Source of the DNA: an uncultured Hyphomonadaceae bacterium
Lineage (GTDB): Bacteria > Pseudomonadota > Alphaproteobacteria > Caulobacterales > Hyphomonadaceae
Length of the DNA stretch: 60,644 bases
NCBI GenBank assembly: GCA_938084575.1
Contig: CALKFG010000014.1
Coordinates: forward strand, 1 to 60,644
Direction: 5' to 3'
Shown: positions 44,820-53,448 of the stretch, piece by piece
How the letters are laid out: every line of letters begins with the position of its first letter
Numbering within the stretch: the stretch's first letter is position 1
Position numbers and translations under genes: made by a program
The notes under the pieces: generated by a model
The model's database searches: none
Seen by the model: the letters and a program-made list of their open reading frames with translations, nothing else
Told to the model about the DNA's origin: nothing

Positions 44820-46981
44820 GGGGCCTGTTGAAAAAAATGGCGCTCAGTCTTGTCGGGCTGGCAGGCCTGGCCATGCTGATTGCCGCGGTCTGGACCTGGG
44901 ACCCGCTGCCTGCCAATCCGGACACGGAAACGCTGGCCGCCTCCGCCAAGACCTATCACGCCGATATTATCCGGGACGAGTGGGGCGTACCGCATATTTT
45001 CGGGCGCCGGGACGCCGACGCGGCCTTTGGCGTTGGCTTCACGCATGCGGAAGATGATTTTGAAACCATACAGGAGGTTGTAGCCGCCACCCGGGGACAG
45101 CTGGCCCGCTATCGCGGCGCTGCCGCGGCGCCGACCGATTATGTCGTCGCCCTTATGGGGGTCTGGGACACAATTGATGCCCGGTATGCCCGCGATGTTC
45201 CCGAGGAAGTAAAGGCAATGGCCGAAGCTTATGCCGCCGGCCTGAACCTGTATGCAAGCCGTCATCCCGATCAGACCTGGCGCGGCCTTGCCCCGTTTCG
45301 CGCCGAGGATGTCGTCGCCGGATTTATCCTGAAAACACCGCTCTTTTACGGCTTTGACAGCACGCTGCAGGCACTGTTCGCTGAAACCAGAGATGTTGAG
45401 ATTGCAGGCCAGCCAGCCGACACGGCCTGGCTGCTCAGCCCGACCCTGAAACAGGTGAGCGGGTCGAATGCTTTTGCCGTCGCCCCGGCTCGGTCGGGCG
45501 ATGGCCGCACCCGCCTGCTGATCAACTCCCATCAACCCATGACCGGGCCGGTGGCCTGGTGGGAGGCCCATATGGCCTCCGAGGAAGGGCTCGACATTCA
45601 GGGCGGCCTTTTTCCCGGAACACCGGTCATCCTGCACGGCTTTAACCGTGACCTTGGCTGGGCCAACACCGTCTCCAAGCCGGATCTGGTCGACGTTTAC
45701 CGCCTCGACCTGAATCCGGAAAATGCTGACCAGTATCGTCTTGACGGGGTGTGGCAGGATTTTGACCGCCGGGACGCCCGCCTCCGGATCCGTCTGTTTG
45801 GTCCGTTTGCCCTGCCGGTGACACGCCAGATCAAACGCAGCCTTCATGGCCCGGTGATCGAGGCGCAGCATGGCACCTATGCGGTCCGCTATGCCGGCAT
45901 GAACGAGGTCCGCCAGCTGGAACAGTATTACGCGCTGAACCGCGCGACCGACTGGACCAGCTTCGATCAGGCCATGACCCTCAATGCCCTGCCCAGCATC
46001 AACTATATCTATGCCGACCGGTCCGGCCGGATTGCCCTGATCCACAATGGCCAGTATCCCGACCGGCGCCCGGGCTGGAACTGGCAAACCGATCTGCCCG
46101 GCGATCGCAGCGACCTGATCTGGCAGTCCTACCTGCCCTATGACGCGGTGCCGAAACTGGTCGACCCTGAGGCCGGCTTCATCTTCAATGCCAACAATAC
46201 GCCCTATTCGGCAACCGACGGGCCGGACAATCTGCGCCCACAGGACCACCCCCAGACCATGGGCCTGGAAACCCACCAGACCAATCGCGCCCTGCGAATT
46301 ATGGAACTGACCGACGGGATCACCCCGATTGACCGGCAAAGCCTGCTCGACATCAAGTTCGATACCGGCCTCGCTCAGGCATCCCGCGGGGCAGCCTTTC
46401 TCGACAGGGTCCTGGCGGAAGACTGGAGCGATGCGCCTGAACTGTCGGCGGCTCTGGCCCAGCTGCAGGCCTGGGACCGGACCTATGAGAAAGAGAACCG
46501 GTTCACCGCCTTGCCGGCCCTGACCATATTGCGCCACATCACAGCAGAGTTCACCGGGGATGACGGCCCGCCGCCAGAAGCCGCCTTCCGCGAGGCCGTC
46601 GACTGGCTGACCCTCCACTTCGGCCGGCTCGACCCGAAATGGGGCGATGTCAACCGCCTGGTCCGCGGCAGCGTGGATCTGCCGATTGGCGGCGGACCCG
46701 ATATATTACGGGCCATTTATCCGGGAGATTTCGGGCTCAGTGGCCGGCTGGAAGCCCGGGCCGGGGACACGTGGATGGCGCTGGTCGACTGGGCGCCCGA
46801 TGGCACCCAAACCGCAGAGGTCGTGCACCAGTACGGCGCCGCGACGCTGGATCAGGACTCCCCGCATTATGCGGATCAGGCCCCGCTCTTTGCCAGCCGG
46901 GCCTGGCGCAAAGCCCGCTTTGACCGCGACGACATTGCCGCGCATGCCCAGCGCAGCTATACGATTGGCGGGGCGGATTAG
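44816..46981 (+). CDS. Penicillin acylase-family Ntn hydrolase
   Basis: The 721-residue precursor has an N-terminal membrane or signal segment (MALSLVGLAGLAMLIAAVWTW) and the family start IIRDEWGVPHIFGRRDADAAFG. The catalytic serine that becomes the beta-subunit N-terminus after self-cleavage is Ser217 in QVSGSNAFAVAPA. Further family marks are HQPMTGPVAWWEAHM and NFIYADRSGRIALIHNG-like NYIYADRSGRIALIHNG. Such enzymes cleave amides, including penicillins, acyl-homoserine lactones and acylated peptides, in the periplasm. Which substrate is used is unknown. Confidence 0.87.
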   Translation: MRGLLKKMALSLVGLAGLAMLIAAVWTWDPLPANPDTETLAASAKTYHADIIRDEWGVPHIFGRRDADAAFGVGFTHAEDDFETIQEVVAATRGQLARYRGAAAAPTDYVVALMGVWDTIDARYARDVPEEVKAMAEAYAAGLNLYASRHPDQTWRGLAPFRAEDVVAGFILKTPLFYGFDSTLQALFAETRDVEIAGQPADTAWLLSPTLKQVSGSNAFAVAPARSGDGRTRLLINSHQPMTGPVAWWEAHMASEEGLDIQGGLFPGTPVILHGFNRDLGWANTVSKPDLVDVYRLDLNPENADQYRLDGVWQDFDRRDARLRIRLFGPFALPVTRQIKRSLHGPVIEAQHGTYAVRYAGMNEVRQLEQYYALNRATDWTSFDQAMTLNALPSINYIYADRSGRIALIHNGQYPDRRPGWNWQTDLPGDRSDLIWQSYLPYDAVPKLVDPEAGFIFNANNTPYSATDGPDNLRPQDHPQTMGLETHQTNRALRIMELTDGITPIDRQSLLDIKFDTGLAQASRGAAFLDRVLAEDWSDAPELSAALAQLQAWDRTYEKENRFTALPALTILRHITAEFTGDDGPPPEAAFREAVDWLTLHFGRLDPKWGDVNRLVRGSVDLPIGGGPDILRAIYPGDFGLSGRLEARAGDTWMALVDWAPDGTQTAEVVHQYGAATLDQDSPHYADQAPLFASRAWRKARFDRDDIAAHAQRSYTIGGAD

Positions 46982-47712
46982 ACGTTTCGCGGCGGCTTCA
47001 GCCGCCGTTTTGTCTGGTGCGCGTCGGCGCCCTCGCCACTGACACTCTGGCCACGCATGTAGTGGCGCTGCCATCCGGCTTTCCTGGCCTCGGCCTCGCC
47101 CGATTGAAGCCGGGCATTGAAGTCACCGCGGCTCTGGGCCCAGGCATGAAATTCCTGCTGCAAATCCGGATTGGAACGCAAGGGTTGACGCACCGGCTCG
47201 ATGTCCTCGAGCTTTTTGTGTTCCATCGGAATGATGAAACAGAACGGTTCGCCCTGCTCAAATGTCACCTCACCTGGCCGGGTCATCTGCCAGTTCATGG
47301 TGAAGGGGAATGGCAGCCAGTCGGTCTCGGTGAGGCCGGCCAGGGGCGCGATGCCATCCTTGAAGAAATTCGGTGGACCGATGGACCAAAGCCCCCACCC
47401 CGGCGGCGTCCGGAACAGGTGCCCGGTATGGAAGGTCACGATGCCACGCTGGAAATGGCTGTCGGCAAATGACGCAATAGCACGCGGATCTCCGCGGGTG
47501 GAAAAGGTGATATCCGCCTTGCCCGGCCCCCCGGTCCAGCGGATCGTCAGATCCATCGGGCACAGAATCTCCCAGCCGGTGGAATTGGCCATTGAAAGCG
47601 GAAGACAGCGATAGGGCTGGCGGTCGGGAAAGGCATCCATCCAGTCCCGATTCGGCCGTCCCGGCACGATGTCGGGGGCGACATCGTAAATCTTGTAACA
47701 GTCCAACTGCAT
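46978..47712 (-). CDS. DUF6065 family protein
   Basis: The 244-residue protein matches DUF6065: CYKIYDVAPDIVPGRPNRDW near 4-23, YRCLPLSMANSTGWEIL near 33-49, HFQRGIVTFHTGHLFRTPPG near 85-104, and GLTETDWLPFPFTMNWQMTR near 125-144. The function of the family is unknown; members occur near enzymes of peptide or small-molecule metabolism. The start at 47712 is used because the family starts there, with GGGAG upstream. It is convergent with the acylase gene and overlaps it by four bases. Confidence 0.8.
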   Translation of the reverse strand: MQLDCYKIYDVAPDIVPGRPNRDWMDAFPDRQPYRCLPLSMANSTGWEILCPMDLTIRWTGGPGKADITFSTRGDPRAIASFADSHFQRGIVTFHTGHLFRTPPGWGLWSIGPPNFFKDGIAPLAGLTETDWLPFPFTMNWQMTRPGEVTFEQGEPFCFIIPMEHKKLEDIEPVRQPLRSNPDLQQEFHAWAQSRGDFNARLQSGEAEARKAGWQRHYMRGQSVSGEGADAHQTKRRLKPPRNV

Positions 47713-47767
47713 GTCCGGCTCCCGGGGTGGTCTTGACGCGACTGTCTGTTCCTGCCCCAAGGGGGAT

Positions 47768-48268
47768 ATGCCCGCAAGCCCGTCCGACCTGTTTGCCTTT
47801 CTCGATACACATGGGATCGCACACCAGACGGTGCAGCATGAAGCGACCTTCACCGTGGCAGAGGGGCGCGCCCTGAAAGCGGCCCTGCCCGGCGGGCACA
47901 GCAAAAATCTGTTCATGGCGGATAAGGACGGCACACTGGTGCTGATCTCGGCCTGGGCCGACAGCCAGCTTCACCTGAATGCCCTGCACCGGACCCTCGG
48001 CACACGCCGCCTGTCCTTCACCTCGGGCGACAGGCTGATGACGGCTCTGGGTGTACCCCCGGGATCGGTCACCCCCTTCGCCCTGCTCAACGACGCGGCG
48101 GGCCGCGTCCGCTTTGTTGCCGATGCCGCCCTTGTCGCCTTCGACACCCTGCATTTCCACCCGCTGGTCAATACGGCGACGACGTCGATCGCGCGTGGGG
48201 GTCTCAGCCAGTTTGTGAGCGCCACCGGTCATACAATGGATATTGTCGACTTCACCACCCTGAGCTGA
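47768..48268 (+). CDS. Prolyl-tRNA editing protein ProX/YbaK-type
   Basis: The 166-residue protein has the YbaK/INS domain: LDTHGIAHQTVQHEATFTVA at 12-31, GGHSKNLFMADK with the conserved lysine near 45, and PGSVTPFALLNDAAG near 95-109. This freestanding editing family hydrolyses alanyl-tRNA(Pro) (or cysteinyl-tRNA(Pro) in YbaK). The start at 47768 has AAGGGGGAT before it. Confidence 0.85.
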   Translation: MPASPSDLFAFLDTHGIAHQTVQHEATFTVAEGRALKAALPGGHSKNLFMADKDGTLVLISAWADSQLHLNALHRTLGTRRLSFTSGDRLMTALGVPPGSVTPFALLNDAAGRVRFVADAALVAFDTLHFHPLVNTATTSIARGGLSQFVSATGHTMDIVDFTTLS

Positions 48269-48305
48269 TCACGGAATACTGGGGATGTCTGGCCCCCGCG
48301 ACCGG

Positions 48306-49106
48306 TCAGTCCCTGAGGTGGTGATCTGGTCCCGCGGCCGCATCGCCGGGGACCCGATGCCCCTGGTGCAGCGGCGAGCTGAGCAGCACCAGGCCGATTG
48401 CCACACCGGACAACAGGGCCATCAGACCTGATCGCGGCGGCAGGTGTCGCATCGGTGCCAACAGCGGACCTGTGGCGACATAGAGCACAAGCCCGACGCT
48501 TGCCGCAAAACACAGTCCCAGCATGTCGATGCCGATCAACTGGATCACCGGGCTTGAGAGCACCACGCCCAGAGGCGTGGTGAAGGCCGCGGCCAGGAAG
48601 GCGTAAACCAGCGCCCGGCGGGGTGCCACACCGGCCTGGCGCAAGATCGCAAAGGCAATGATGCCCTCCGGAAATTCGTGCAGGATCAGCCCCAGAGACG
48701 CGAACACACCGGACGAAAAATCCGCGGCAAAGGTGACGCTGTAAATCATGCCATCAATTAGAGAATGCAAGCCAATCGCCACGACAGCGGCCAGAGCATC
48801 AGCCCGATCGGGCACCGCAGAAGCAACGGCCGGCTTCCCGGACACGGCTTTAAATCCATAGGTCAGCATGACACCGAACAGAAATCCGCCGGCCATCAGG
48901 CCGGGTGCCAGCGCGCTGCGCGACAGAGCCTCCGGCAGCAGATGGAAGAAGGAGGTCATAAGCAACAGGCCTGCCGCCGCCACACCCAGCAGGCTGGCCA
49001 ATCTCTGGTCCAGGCGGCGCCAGGTCCCAACCGCAATCAGGCCAAGCGTTGCAACCGTGGCCGCAAGCAAGGCAAAGAGAAGGGGGGCTTGCATGGAAAC
49101 AGGCAT
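48306..49106 (-). CDS. ZIP-family metal transporter (ZrgE/GufA-like)
   Basis: The 266-residue protein has about eight membrane helices. The helix-4 metal motif is GLHSLIDGMIYSVTFAADFS near 113-132 and the helix-5 motif ILHEFPEGIIAFAIL near 142-156, both with the H..D/E pattern of ZIP transporters. A short acidic, histidine-bearing tail (HQGHR... DHHLRD) could bind zinc. It probably imports zinc and is divergent from the Zrg-like operon across a Zur-like site. Confidence 0.88.
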   Translation of the reverse strand: MPVSMQAPLLFALLAATVATLGLIAVGTWRRLDQRLASLLGVAAAGLLLMTSFFHLLPEALSRSALAPGLMAGGFLFGVMLTYGFKAVSGKPAVASAVPDRADALAAVVAIGLHSLIDGMIYSVTFAADFSSGVFASLGLILHEFPEGIIAFAILRQAGVAPRRALVYAFLAAAFTTPLGVVLSSPVIQLIGIDMLGLCFAASVGLVLYVATGPLLAPMRHLPPRSGLMALLSGVAIGLVLLSSPLHQGHRVPGDAAAGPDHHLRD

Positions 49107-49160
49107 GGGTTGAAAAAGTCTCGTGTCCCCGCCACGTCAGGACTGTCTGCGGCACATTGA

Positions 49161-49179
49161 ATGTTATAGTGTATCAAAA
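49161..49179. promoter_or_regulatory. Candidate Zur box
   Basis: The minus strand reads TGATACA-C-TATAACATTC here. It is a near match to the zinc regulator consensus TGTTATA-N-TATAACA: one half is exact and the other matches at 5 of 7. It lies in the 130-base gap between the divergent ZIP gene and the DUF2796 operon, where a shared zinc-responsive operator would be expected. Confidence 0.5.
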
Positions 49180-49236
49180 CGAATTGGCGAGCCTTGAATG
49201 TCGGCCACCGCGAAACAGGATGAGGGAGAAGCCAGA

Positions 49237-49875
49237 ATGAAACCGCGACAGAGCCCCGCAGTGTTGGCCCTGATGGCAGGTCTCCTGACCGCCTGTGGGC
49301 CAGGCACACCGACGCCGCCCATCCTGCCCCCGATTGTTGAGGTCCATGATGCCGAACACGACCCCGGGCAGGCGCGTGCGATCCTTCCGGACCACAAGGC
49401 CACACAGGCCGCAGATGAGACGACGATGCCCGCGCCCGGCAGCCCGCCCCATCATCACGGCGCGGCGGAAGCGGTCATCGTGTTAGAGGCCGGTCAGCTG
49501 AAACTGGATTTCATCAGTCCGATGGCGAATTTTCTACCCTTCGAGCACGCCCCGCGCACCGACGCGGAAATCGCCGCGCTGTCCGGGCTGATGACGGCAC
49601 TGGCAGAGGCAGACGCCTTGATCCGGCCCTCGCCACAGGCCGGCTGCCAGCATCGCGATGCCAATCTGACGACCGAGCGGACCGGCGACCATACCACGCT
49701 TCTGGCCTCTTATATCATGGACTGCAGAGATCTTTCGCGCCTCACGGCGCTCACTCTGAGCGGATTTGAAACCTATACCGGCCTGCAGGACGTCGACCTC
49801 GTCGTCCTTGGTCCGGATGGGCAGCGGGCCGCATCGCTGACCCCTCAGGCGCCCACCCTGATGCTGGAGCGTTAG
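49237..49875 (+). CDS. DUF2796 (ZrgA-like) zinc-uptake lipoprotein
   Basis: The 212-residue protein has a lipoprotein signal (AVLALMAGLLTACG, lipobox LTAC) and a histidine stretch SPPHHHGAAEAV, then the DUF2796 core: LKLDFISPMANFLPFEHAPRT, a Cys-His rich part (AGCQHRDANL) and YIMDCRDLSRLTAL. Vibrio ZrgA, the characterised relative, binds zinc and supplies it to the ABC permease. It leads the operon with ATPase, permease and DUF3299 genes. The start at 49237 has GGAGAAGCCAGA upstream. Confidence 0.85.
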   Translation: MKPRQSPAVLALMAGLLTACGPGTPTPPILPPIVEVHDAEHDPGQARAILPDHKATQAADETTMPAPGSPPHHHGAAEAVIVLEAGQLKLDFISPMANFLPFEHAPRTDAEIAALSGLMTALAEADALIRPSPQAGCQHRDANLTTERTGDHTTLLASYIMDCRDLSRLTALTLSGFETYTGLQDVDLVVLGPDGQRAASLTPQAPTLMLER

Positions 49876-49880
49876 GGCAT

Positions 49881-50594
49881 ATGGGGGCGGGGCCATGTCT
49901 GGATCTGGAGGATCTCCGTTTTTCCTGGCCCGGCCAGGCGCCGCTGCTGGAGATCCGCCGGTTCGACCTTGGTATGGGCGAAAAGCTTTTCCTGCGCGGT
50001 CCCAGCGGGTCGGGGAAATCCACCCTTCTGGGGCTGATCGCCGGCGTCCTGGCACCCCAGGCGGGACGGGTCACCGTGCTTGGCCAGGATCAGGCCCGCG
50101 CCCGAAGCAGCCAGCGTGACCGGCTGAGGGCAGACCGTCTCGGGGTTATCTTCCAGATGTTCAATCTGGTGCCCTATATCTCGGTTCTTCAGAATGTCGC
50201 TCTGCCCTGCCGTTTTTCCGCTGCACGGGCAAAGCGCGTCGCCGCCGCCGGGGGTGTCGAGGCAGAGGCCCGGCGGCTTCTGGTCCAGCTTGGACTGGAC
50301 GACCCCCTTTTGCTGTCGCGTCCGGTCACCACCCTGTCGGTCGGGCAGCAGCAGCGTGTGGCCGCTGCCCGGGCCCTGATTGGTGGCCCGTCCCTGATCA
50401 TTGCAGACGAGCCGACCTCCGCGCTCGACGCCGACAGCCGGGACCGTTTTATCGCCCTGCTCAAAGCCGAGGTCGAAACCCGCGGTGCCGCCCTTCTCTT
50501 TGTCAGCCATGATCCGGCCCTGTCGGGCCATTTTGACCGAAGCATTGATCTTGGCAGCCTGAACCTTGCCGCCAGGGCAGAGGGAGCCGTCTGA
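49881..50594 (+). CDS. ABC transporter ATPase of the Zrg-like system
   Basis: The 237-residue LolD/MacB-type ATPase has Walker A GPSGSGKST (40-48), Q-loop in IFQMFNLVPY, the variant signature LSVGQQQRVAAARAL and Walker B LIIADEPTSALD. It powers the permease encoded next. Its first ATG lies five bases after the DUF2796 stop and its end overlaps the permease start by one base. Confidence 0.9.
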   Translation: MGAGPCLDLEDLRFSWPGQAPLLEIRRFDLGMGEKLFLRGPSGSGKSTLLGLIAGVLAPQAGRVTVLGQDQARARSSQRDRLRADRLGVIFQMFNLVPYISVLQNVALPCRFSAARAKRVAAAGGVEAEARRLLVQLGLDDPLLLSRPVTTLSVGQQQRVAAARALIGGPSLIIADEPTSALDADSRDRFIALLKAEVETRGAALLFVSHDPALSGHFDRSIDLGSLNLAARAEGAV

Positions 50595-51862
50595 TGGGGA
50601 TTTCCATTCTGGGCCTGGCCTGGCGCAGCCTGCTCAACCGGTGGGCGTCGGCCATGCTGACGCTGGTCTCGGTCGCCCTTTCGGTGGCCCTGTTCCTGGG
50701 CGTTGAGAAAGCCCGAACCGCGGCCCGGGCAGGGTTTGACAACACCATCTCCGGAACCGAACTGATTGTGGGCGCCCCGTCCGGCCAGATTAATCTCCTG
50801 CTCTACTCTGTGTTTCGGCTCGGCAATGCGACGGCAGAGGTGTCGTGGCCGACCTATGAGCGTCTGGCTGCGCGTGACGATGTCGCCTGGGCAGTCCCGA
50901 TCTCTCTTGGCGACAGTCACCGCGGGTTCCGGGTCATGGGCACCACGCCGGCTTATTTCGATCACTATAAATATGGTGCCCGCCAGGAGCTGCGATTTGC
51001 AAGGGGCGACAGATTCCAGGATATTTTCGACGCGGTCATCGGGGCCCAGCTGGCCCGTGACCTCGGCTATGACGTCGGCAGTCCGCTTGTTCTGACCCAT
51101 GGGCTGGGCAGCCAGGGGCTGAGCGATCATGACAACCGGCCTTTCCGGGTCGTGGGGATACTCGCGCCGACCGGAACCCCTGTCGACCGGACCCTGCATG
51201 TTCCACTGGAGGGCATCACGGCCATGCATGTTGGCTGGGAAACCGGGACCCGTAATCCTCTGGCCGATACGCTGGGCGAGGCCCTCATCCGCAGCTTTGA
51301 CCTGACCCCCAAAACCGTCACCGCGATCTTTGTTGGTCTCAAGCAAAAGGGCAGCCTGCTGCGCACCCGCCGTGCCATCAATACGGACCGCAGTGAGCCG
51401 CTTCTGGCGATCATTCCCGGGCAGGCCCTGGGCGAATTATGGGCCATTATGGGCAATGCGGAGCGAGTCCTGCTGGCCATATCCGGCTTCGTCATCGCGG
51501 TTGGCCTTGTCTCCATCCTGACCAGCCTGCTGACCAGCCTGAATGAACGGCGCCGCGAAATGTCGATCCTGCGGGCCACCGGCGCCAGACCCGGGCATAT
51601 ATTGGTCCTGATGCTGGCAGAAGCCGGGGGCCTCGGTCTGGCCGGCAGTCTGCTGGGTGTCGGTCTGGTCCAGCTCCTCTTCCTGGTCGCCAGCCCGGTG
51701 CTGACCGCGTCCTACGGCATCACCCTGATCGGAACCGGGCTGTCCGCCGTCGATGGCCTGACGGTGCTGGGCGTCACCGGCGCCGCCACCATCATCGGCA
51801 CGCCTGCCGCCCTTGTGGCGCTGCGCCGGTCGCTGGCCGATGGCCTGACGGTGAAAGTCTGA
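50594..51862 (+). CDS. FtsX/MacB-like ABC permease of the Zrg-like system
   Basis: The 422-residue protein has an N-terminal helix (WASAMLTLVSVALSVALFLGV), a periplasmic domain of about 45-265 and three C-terminal helices with the FtsX-like block TSLNERRREMSILRATGARP near 313-332. This type does not usually form a classic import channel but couples ATP to work in the periplasm; in Zrg it is needed for zinc uptake. It is coupled to the ATPase gene. Confidence 0.87.
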   Translation: MGISILGLAWRSLLNRWASAMLTLVSVALSVALFLGVEKARTAARAGFDNTISGTELIVGAPSGQINLLLYSVFRLGNATAEVSWPTYERLAARDDVAWAVPISLGDSHRGFRVMGTTPAYFDHYKYGARQELRFARGDRFQDIFDAVIGAQLARDLGYDVGSPLVLTHGLGSQGLSDHDNRPFRVVGILAPTGTPVDRTLHVPLEGITAMHVGWETGTRNPLADTLGEALIRSFDLTPKTVTAIFVGLKQKGSLLRTRRAINTDRSEPLLAIIPGQALGELWAIMGNAERVLLAISGFVIAVGLVSILTSLLTSLNERRREMSILRATGARPGHILVLMLAEAGGLGLAGSLLGVGLVQLLFLVASPVLTASYGITLIGTGLSAVDGLTVLGVTGAATIIGTPAALVALRRSLADGLTVKV

Positions 51863-51910
51863 CCTAAAAACACGCCCGCACTGGCGAAACGGCGCCATGT
51901 CTTCTAAATT

Positions 51911-52612
51911 ATGGGAATGACACGTTCTTTTCCTCTGCTCTGGTCCGGCCTGCTGTGGATCGCCGCCTGTTCTGCCGAGCCGGCCGCGACGGCGGACAAT
52001 GTTCCCGCGCCGGCCGCCGCGCCGGCCCTGACCGCGGTCGAGACTGCATCCGTCGACTTGACCGCGACCGAGATGGTCCCGGAAGCGACGGGCGTGACCG
52101 GGTCCGACAACCGGCTGGCCGCTGCAGGAGCCGAGCAGAATGCGCTGGCGGCGCGAGGTGTGCGGGAACTTGACTGGGAGGAGCTGATGCCCGAGGGCGA
52201 GGATCTGCGCCTTGCCCAGCTGTATCGCCAGCAAATGGAAATGCTTTATGCGGCTCCGATCTCTGAAGGATCCGCCGCAGACCAGGCGGTGCAGATTGGC
52301 ACCTTCAACACGGTTCCGGACCTCAATGGCACACGCATTCGCCTGCCAGGCTACACCGTGCCCTTCGAGTACGGGGCGGATGCCGAAATCACGGAGTTTC
52401 TTCTGGTGCCCTATTATGGCGCCTGCCTGCATGCCCCGCCGCCGCCGCCAAACCAAACCGTGTTTGTCCGGACGCAGGACCCCATCCGGCTGCGCGACCT
52501 GGCGCAGGCGGTTTGGGTCGAAGGCACCCTGTACAGCCAGATCCAGGAATCCAGCCTGGCTGACGCCGCCTATACGATCGAAATGGACGCCATAGAAATC
52601 TACGAATACTGA
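51911..52612 (+). CDS. DUF3299 lipoprotein of the Zrg-like locus
   Basis: The 233-residue protein has a lipoprotein signal (LLWSGLLWIAAC, Cys20), an Ala/Pro-rich linker to about residue 75, and a DUF3299 domain: IRLPGYTVPFEYGADAEI followed by EFLLVPYYGACLHAPPPPPNQ. The conserved GAC.H could bind metal. It ends the Zrg-like operon 48 bases after the permease. A second in-frame ATG at 51917 is possible. Confidence 0.85.
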   Translation: MGMTRSFPLLWSGLLWIAACSAEPAATADNVPAPAAAPALTAVETASVDLTATEMVPEATGVTGSDNRLAAAGAEQNALAARGVRELDWEELMPEGEDLRLAQLYRQQMEMLYAAPISEGSAADQAVQIGTFNTVPDLNGTRIRLPGYTVPFEYGADAEITEFLLVPYYGACLHAPPPPPNQTVFVRTQDPIRLRDLAQAVWVEGTLYSQIQESSLADAAYTIEMDAIEIYEY

Positions 52613-52655
52613 GCGGGCGGATGTCGCCTCGCCAGACATGGAAAGGGCCCCCGCA

Positions 52656-52865
52656 ATGGCCGTAATTCTGCAGTACGCATTCTACATCGCCCTGATCGGG
52701 CTGGTGGTCATTCTGGTACTTGGACTGGTCAATCTGACACGCACCGATGCCAGCCAGGCCAGCCGCTCCAACAAGCTGATGCGGCTGCGCGTCCTGATGC
52801 AGGCGATCGCCATCGGGCTGCTGGTCGCACTTGGCATAGCGCTTGGCGCGATTGGAGGCGGATAA
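52656..52865 (+). CDS. HIG1-domain (twin transmembrane) protein
   Basis: The 69-residue protein has two membrane helices (LQYAFYIALIGLVVILVLGL and LMQAIAIGLLVALGIALGAI) joined by the basic loop SRSNKLMRLR, the HIG1_N pattern. Mitochondrial HIG1 proteins help cytochrome oxidase; bacterial forms are little studied. The start at 52656 has AAAGGG about ten bases before it (52638 is an alternative). It lies two bases before the adenosyltransferase gene, a common alphaproteobacterial pair. Confidence 0.8.
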   Translation: MAVILQYAFYIALIGLVVILVLGLVNLTRTDASQASRSNKLMRLRVLMQAIAIGLLVALGIALGAIGGG

Positions 52866-52866
52866 G

Positions 52867-53439
52867 ATGGTCCGGCTCGACAAGATCTATACGCGAACCG
52901 GGGATGCCGGCCAGACCCGGCTGTCAACCGGTGAGCCGGTGGCCAAATTTCACCCGCGTGTGGCAGCCTATGGCACTGTGGACGAGGTCAATGCCGCGCT
53001 CGGCCTGGCCGCCATGCAGGCCGAAGCCCCGCTGCTCGAGGCGATCCGGCGCATTCAGAATGACCTGTTCGACCTGGGTGCCGATCTGGCGACACCCGAC
53101 AGGGGCAAGGCGATGGCGTGGGAACCGCTGCGTCTTGTCAGCGCACAGGTCGACCGGCTCGAGGCTGAAATCGACGCCATGAACACCGCCCTGGCGCCGC
53201 TGGACAGCTTCATCCTGCCGGGGGGTACGGCACTGGCCGCGCACCTGCATGTGGCGCGGACCCTGACCCGTCGCGCGGAACGCAAGGTGACCGCGCTGGC
53301 CAGCCTCGACAATGAGCCGGTCAGTGACGCCGCCCGGGCCTATATCAACCGGCTGTCGGACTGGCTTTTCGTCGCCGGTCGGGTGGCCAATGACGATGGC
53401 GCCCTGGATGTGAAATGGGTGCCCGGCGCCAATCGCTGA
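52867..53439 (+). CDS. Cob(I)alamin adenosyltransferase, PduO type
   Basis: The 190-residue protein has VRLDKIYTRTGDAGQTRLST (the ATP-binding start TRTGD.G.T) near residues 2-21, YGTVDEVNAALGLA near 42-55, DLFDLGADLATP near 72-83, and the C-terminal ARAYINRLSDWLFVAGRVAN (cobalamin contact). It adds the adenosyl group to cob(I)alamin. GGAGG precedes the ATG at 52867. Confidence 0.92.
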   Translation: MVRLDKIYTRTGDAGQTRLSTGEPVAKFHPRVAAYGTVDEVNAALGLAAMQAEAPLLEAIRRIQNDLFDLGADLATPDRGKAMAWEPLRLVSAQVDRLEAEIDAMNTALAPLDSFILPGGTALAAHLHVARTLTRRAERKVTALASLDNEPVSDAARAYINRLSDWLFVAGRVANDDGALDVKWVPGANR

Positions 53440-53448
53440 CCGTCCGGT

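Noticed and set aside
44792-46618. Long open frame opposite the acylase gene
   Set aside because: It mirrors the codons of a conserved Ntn hydrolase; high GC makes such antisense frames common, and its product lacks recognisable domains.
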